The notes under the pieces were generated by a model. That model saw nothing but the letters and a program-made list of their open reading frames with translations. It was not told the DNA's origin and did not search any database. Made by a program: the position numbers and the translations under genes. Source: Streptomyces globisporus (GTDB lineage Bacteria > Actinomycetota > Actinomycetes > Streptomycetales > Streptomycetaceae). Taken from it: 48,275 nucleotides of DNA. Each line of letters starts with the position of its first letter. The first letter of the stretch is position 1. The stretch is from contig BMTG01000026.1 of the NCBI GenBank assembly GCA_014649555.1, forward strand, positions 1-48,275, given 5' to 3'. Of this stretch, positions 45,424 through 48,275 are shown one piece after another.

Positions 45424-46558
45424 CCATGCGCTGAATCTGATTGGTGCCCTCCACGATCTGCAGCACCTTCGCCTCGCGCATCAGCCGTTCGACCGGGAAG
45501 TCGAGCGTGTAGCCGTATCCGCCGAGCACCTGGACGGCGTCGGTGGTCACCCGCATGGCCGCGTCCGTGCAGAACAGCTTCGCCATGGCGGCCTGCCGGG
45601 AGAAGGGCTCCCCCGCGTCCCGCAGCCGTGCCGCCTCCAGATACAGCGCCCGCCCGGCCTCAATCTGGGTGGCCATGTCGGCGAGCATGAACCGCAGCCC
45701 CTGGAAGTCCGCGATGGGGCGGCCGAACTGGCGCCGGTCGGTGGCGTAGCGGACGGCCTCGTCCAGAGCGGCCTGGGCGACCCCGATGGCACACGCGGCG
45801 ATGCCGAGCCGCCCGGAGTCGAGGGCGGACAGGGCGATGGCGAAGCCCTGGCCCTCCTCCCCGATGCGCCGGTCGTCGCCGACCCGTACGGCGTCGAAGT
45901 GGAGCTGGGCGGTGGGCGAGCCCTTCATCCCCATCTTCTTCTCGGGGAGGGCGGCGGTCAGTCCCTCGGCGTCGCCGGGGACGAGGAAGGCCGTGATGCC
46001 ACGGGCGCCCTCGACGCCGGTCCTGGCCAGCACCGTGCAGAAGTCCGCGACGCCGCCGTGGGTGATCCACGCCTTGGTCCCGGTGATGACCCAGTCGTCC
46101 CCGTCCCGTACGGCCTTGGTGCGCAGGGAGGCCGCGTCGGAGCCGGAGGCGGGCTCGGAGAGGCAGTAGGCACCCAGCAGGCCGCCGGAGAGCATCGCCG
46201 GGAGGTGCGCGGCCCGCTGCTCGTCGGTGCCGTATCCGGCGAGTGCGTGGCAGGCGAGGGAGTGGACGCTGACGCCGAGTCCCACGGTGAGCCGGGCGGC
46301 GGCCAGTTCCTCCAGGACCTGGAGGTAGACCTCGTAGGGCTGGTCACCGCCGCCGTGGTCGGAGCCGTACGGGAGTCCGAGGAGTCCGGACTCGGACAGG
46401 AGGGTGAAGACCTCGCGGGGGAAGACACCCGCTTCCTCCTCCTCGGCCGCCCGGGGAGCGATCTCCTTGGACACGATGTCGCGGACGAGCGCGACGAGCT
46501 GCCGGGACTCCTCGGTGGGCAGACGGCGTTCCACCGGCTGCGGGGCACGGTCGGACAT
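45386..46558 (-). CDS. Acyl-CoA dehydrogenase
   Basis: 390-residue flavoprotein of the acyl-CoA dehydrogenase family, catalysing alpha,beta-desaturation of an acyl-CoA. GAYCLSEPASGSDAASL (FAD/substrate loop), WITHGG, GFAIALSALDSGRLGIAACAIGVAQAALD, RRQFGRPIADFQ and QVLGGYGYTLDFPVERLMREAKVLQIVEGTNQIQR are all in order. Glu370 in VEGTNQIQR is the catalytic base expected of short-chain and related enzymes. Substrate length is not readable. ATG 46558 follows GGAGGAGAG at 8 nt. It is divergent from the chitinase gene. Confidence 0.94.
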   Translation of the reverse strand: MSDRAPQPVERRLPTEESRQLVALVRDIVSKEIAPRAAEEEEAGVFPREVFTLLSESGLLGLPYGSDHGGGDQPYEVYLQVLEELAAARLTVGLGVSVHSLACHALAGYGTDEQRAAHLPAMLSGGLLGAYCLSEPASGSDAASLRTKAVRDGDDWVITGTKAWITHGGVADFCTVLARTGVEGARGITAFLVPGDAEGLTAALPEKKMGMKGSPTAQLHFDAVRVGDDRRIGEEGQGFAIALSALDSGRLGIAACAIGVAQAALDEAVRYATDRRQFGRPIADFQGLRFMLADMATQIEAGRALYLEAARLRDAGEPFSRQAAMAKLFCTDAAMRVTTDAVQVLGGYGYTLDFPVERLMREAKVLQIVEGTNQIQRMVIARHLAGPETR

Positions 46559-46720
46559 GACGGCGCTCTCCTCCCTGTCGGGCGTTGCGGCGGTCGCGCG
46601 CTCGGGGTGGGAGAGGCGCCGCCGGGTGATCTCCCGGAGATGGTCCCGGGAAAAACAGACTGCGCAGCCGATCCTGCCCTCCCGGGTCACGGTGGCGCGG
46701 TCATCGGCTGTGGCGGGTTG

Positions 46721-46749
46721 AGTATGCCCGATCGGGCGCCTTCCGTCAC
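46721..46749 (-). promoter_or_regulatory. Candidate promoter and operator of the acyl-CoA dehydrogenase gene
   Basis: On the minus strand GTGACG (46744-46749), a 17-bp spacer and CATACT (46721-46726) form a fair promoter. The perfect 12-bp palindrome GCCCGATCGGGC (46726-46737) fills the spacer next to the -10, where a repressor would block RNA polymerase. The resulting 5' leader would be about 155 nt, longer than usual. Confidence 0.4.
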
Positions 46750-46800
46750 GGGGCAAAGGGCAGGTCGGAAGCGTGAAGAGGGCGGAAACGATCAGCGAAT

Positions 46801-46842
46801 TGGTCCGAACCATTGACCCAACTGGTCTAGTCCTTCTACGGT
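46801..46842 (+). promoter_or_regulatory. Chitinase promoter with DasR-type direct repeats
   Basis: TGGTCCGAACCA (46801-46812) and TGGTCTAGTCCT (46823-46834) are two 12-bp repeats 22 bp apart, flanking and overlapping -35 TTGACC (46813-46818). An 18-bp spacer leads to TACGGT (46837-46842). This is the known layout of Streptomyces chitinase promoters, where the repeats mediate chitin induction and glucose repression. Each repeat resembles the DasR site TGGTCTAGACCA. Confidence 0.85.
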
Positions 46843-46941
46843 TCCCCCCAACGCTAACCGCGTTCATGTCAAACCGGGCGCACCTGCCCGGAGTTCGGCC
46901 AGCACCCCCCACGCACCAGCCCTCCCCCACGAGGAGCCACG

Positions 46942-48216
<1,275 letters not shown>

Positions 48217-48275
48217 CGACCTCGTGCATGGTTGGCGGTAGCGCGTCGAGACCTTGATCGTTGATCATGGTCCGT

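Overview
This is a high-GC actinobacterial chromosome segment, almost certainly Streptomyces. GTG/TTG starts, 4-bp ATGA/GTGA overlaps, a conservon operon, rbpA with a sigma-R promoter, and the run from crr-ptsI to a GH18 chitinase all fit. From memory, the order resembles the S. coelicolor region from crr/ptsI (about SCO1390-1391) through rbpA and the polyprenol mannose synthase to chiD. No database search was run.

Layout. (1) 1-330: promoters and leader of an rRNA operon read leftward off the window. (2) 596-9109: sugar PTS genes crr and ptsI (EIIA, Enzyme I), a leftward acetoacetyl-CoA synthetase with a hypothetical gene behind it, a GH31 alpha-glucosidase and a Nudix hydrolase. (3) 9171-12189: secreted VanX-type dipeptidase, Mpo1-like membrane protein, and a translationally coupled DUF35/thiolase pair. 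(4) 12257-12643: a dead barstar-family gene with two in-frame stops. (5) 12959-17643: leftward conservon cvnA-B-C-D. (6) 18100-26163: a small membrane protein convergent with a leftward three-gene operon (kleisin-like, winged-helix-like and a 1,601-residue SMC-like ATPase) resembling MksFEB/Wadjet JetABC without a JetD/MksG nuclease gene. (7) 26236-32656: fused 5-oxoprolinase, DUF4240, HEAT-repeat and ankyrin proteins, plus a possible integrase scrap. (8) 32988-34890: a 64-residue membrane protein followed by an FtsK-like protein whose P-loop lacks its lysine. (9) 34969-39468: MocR regulator divergent from a YczE-type membrane protein, followed by a glycerophosphodiesterase and an Atg22/UMF1-type transporter. 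(10) 39734-41698: rbpA, fxsA and polyprenol-phosphate mannose synthase. (11) 42180-46558: amidohydrolase, Lrp/AsnC regulator, two small proteins and an acyl-CoA dehydrogenase. (12) 46942-48216: secreted chitinase behind a typical DasR-type promoter.

Functional links. PTS genes near the left end and a chitinase with DasR-like repeats near the right end belong to the same N-acetylglucosamine/chitin economy in streptomycetes, although no canonical DasR site was found upstream of crr. Several genes look leaderless, with a -10 hexamer ending 6-7 nt before the start codon. Convergent gene pairs are often separated by long perfect hairpins. The strongest candidate for under-described biology is the SMC/kleisin/winged-helix operon, with the non-canonical FtsK-like ATPase second.
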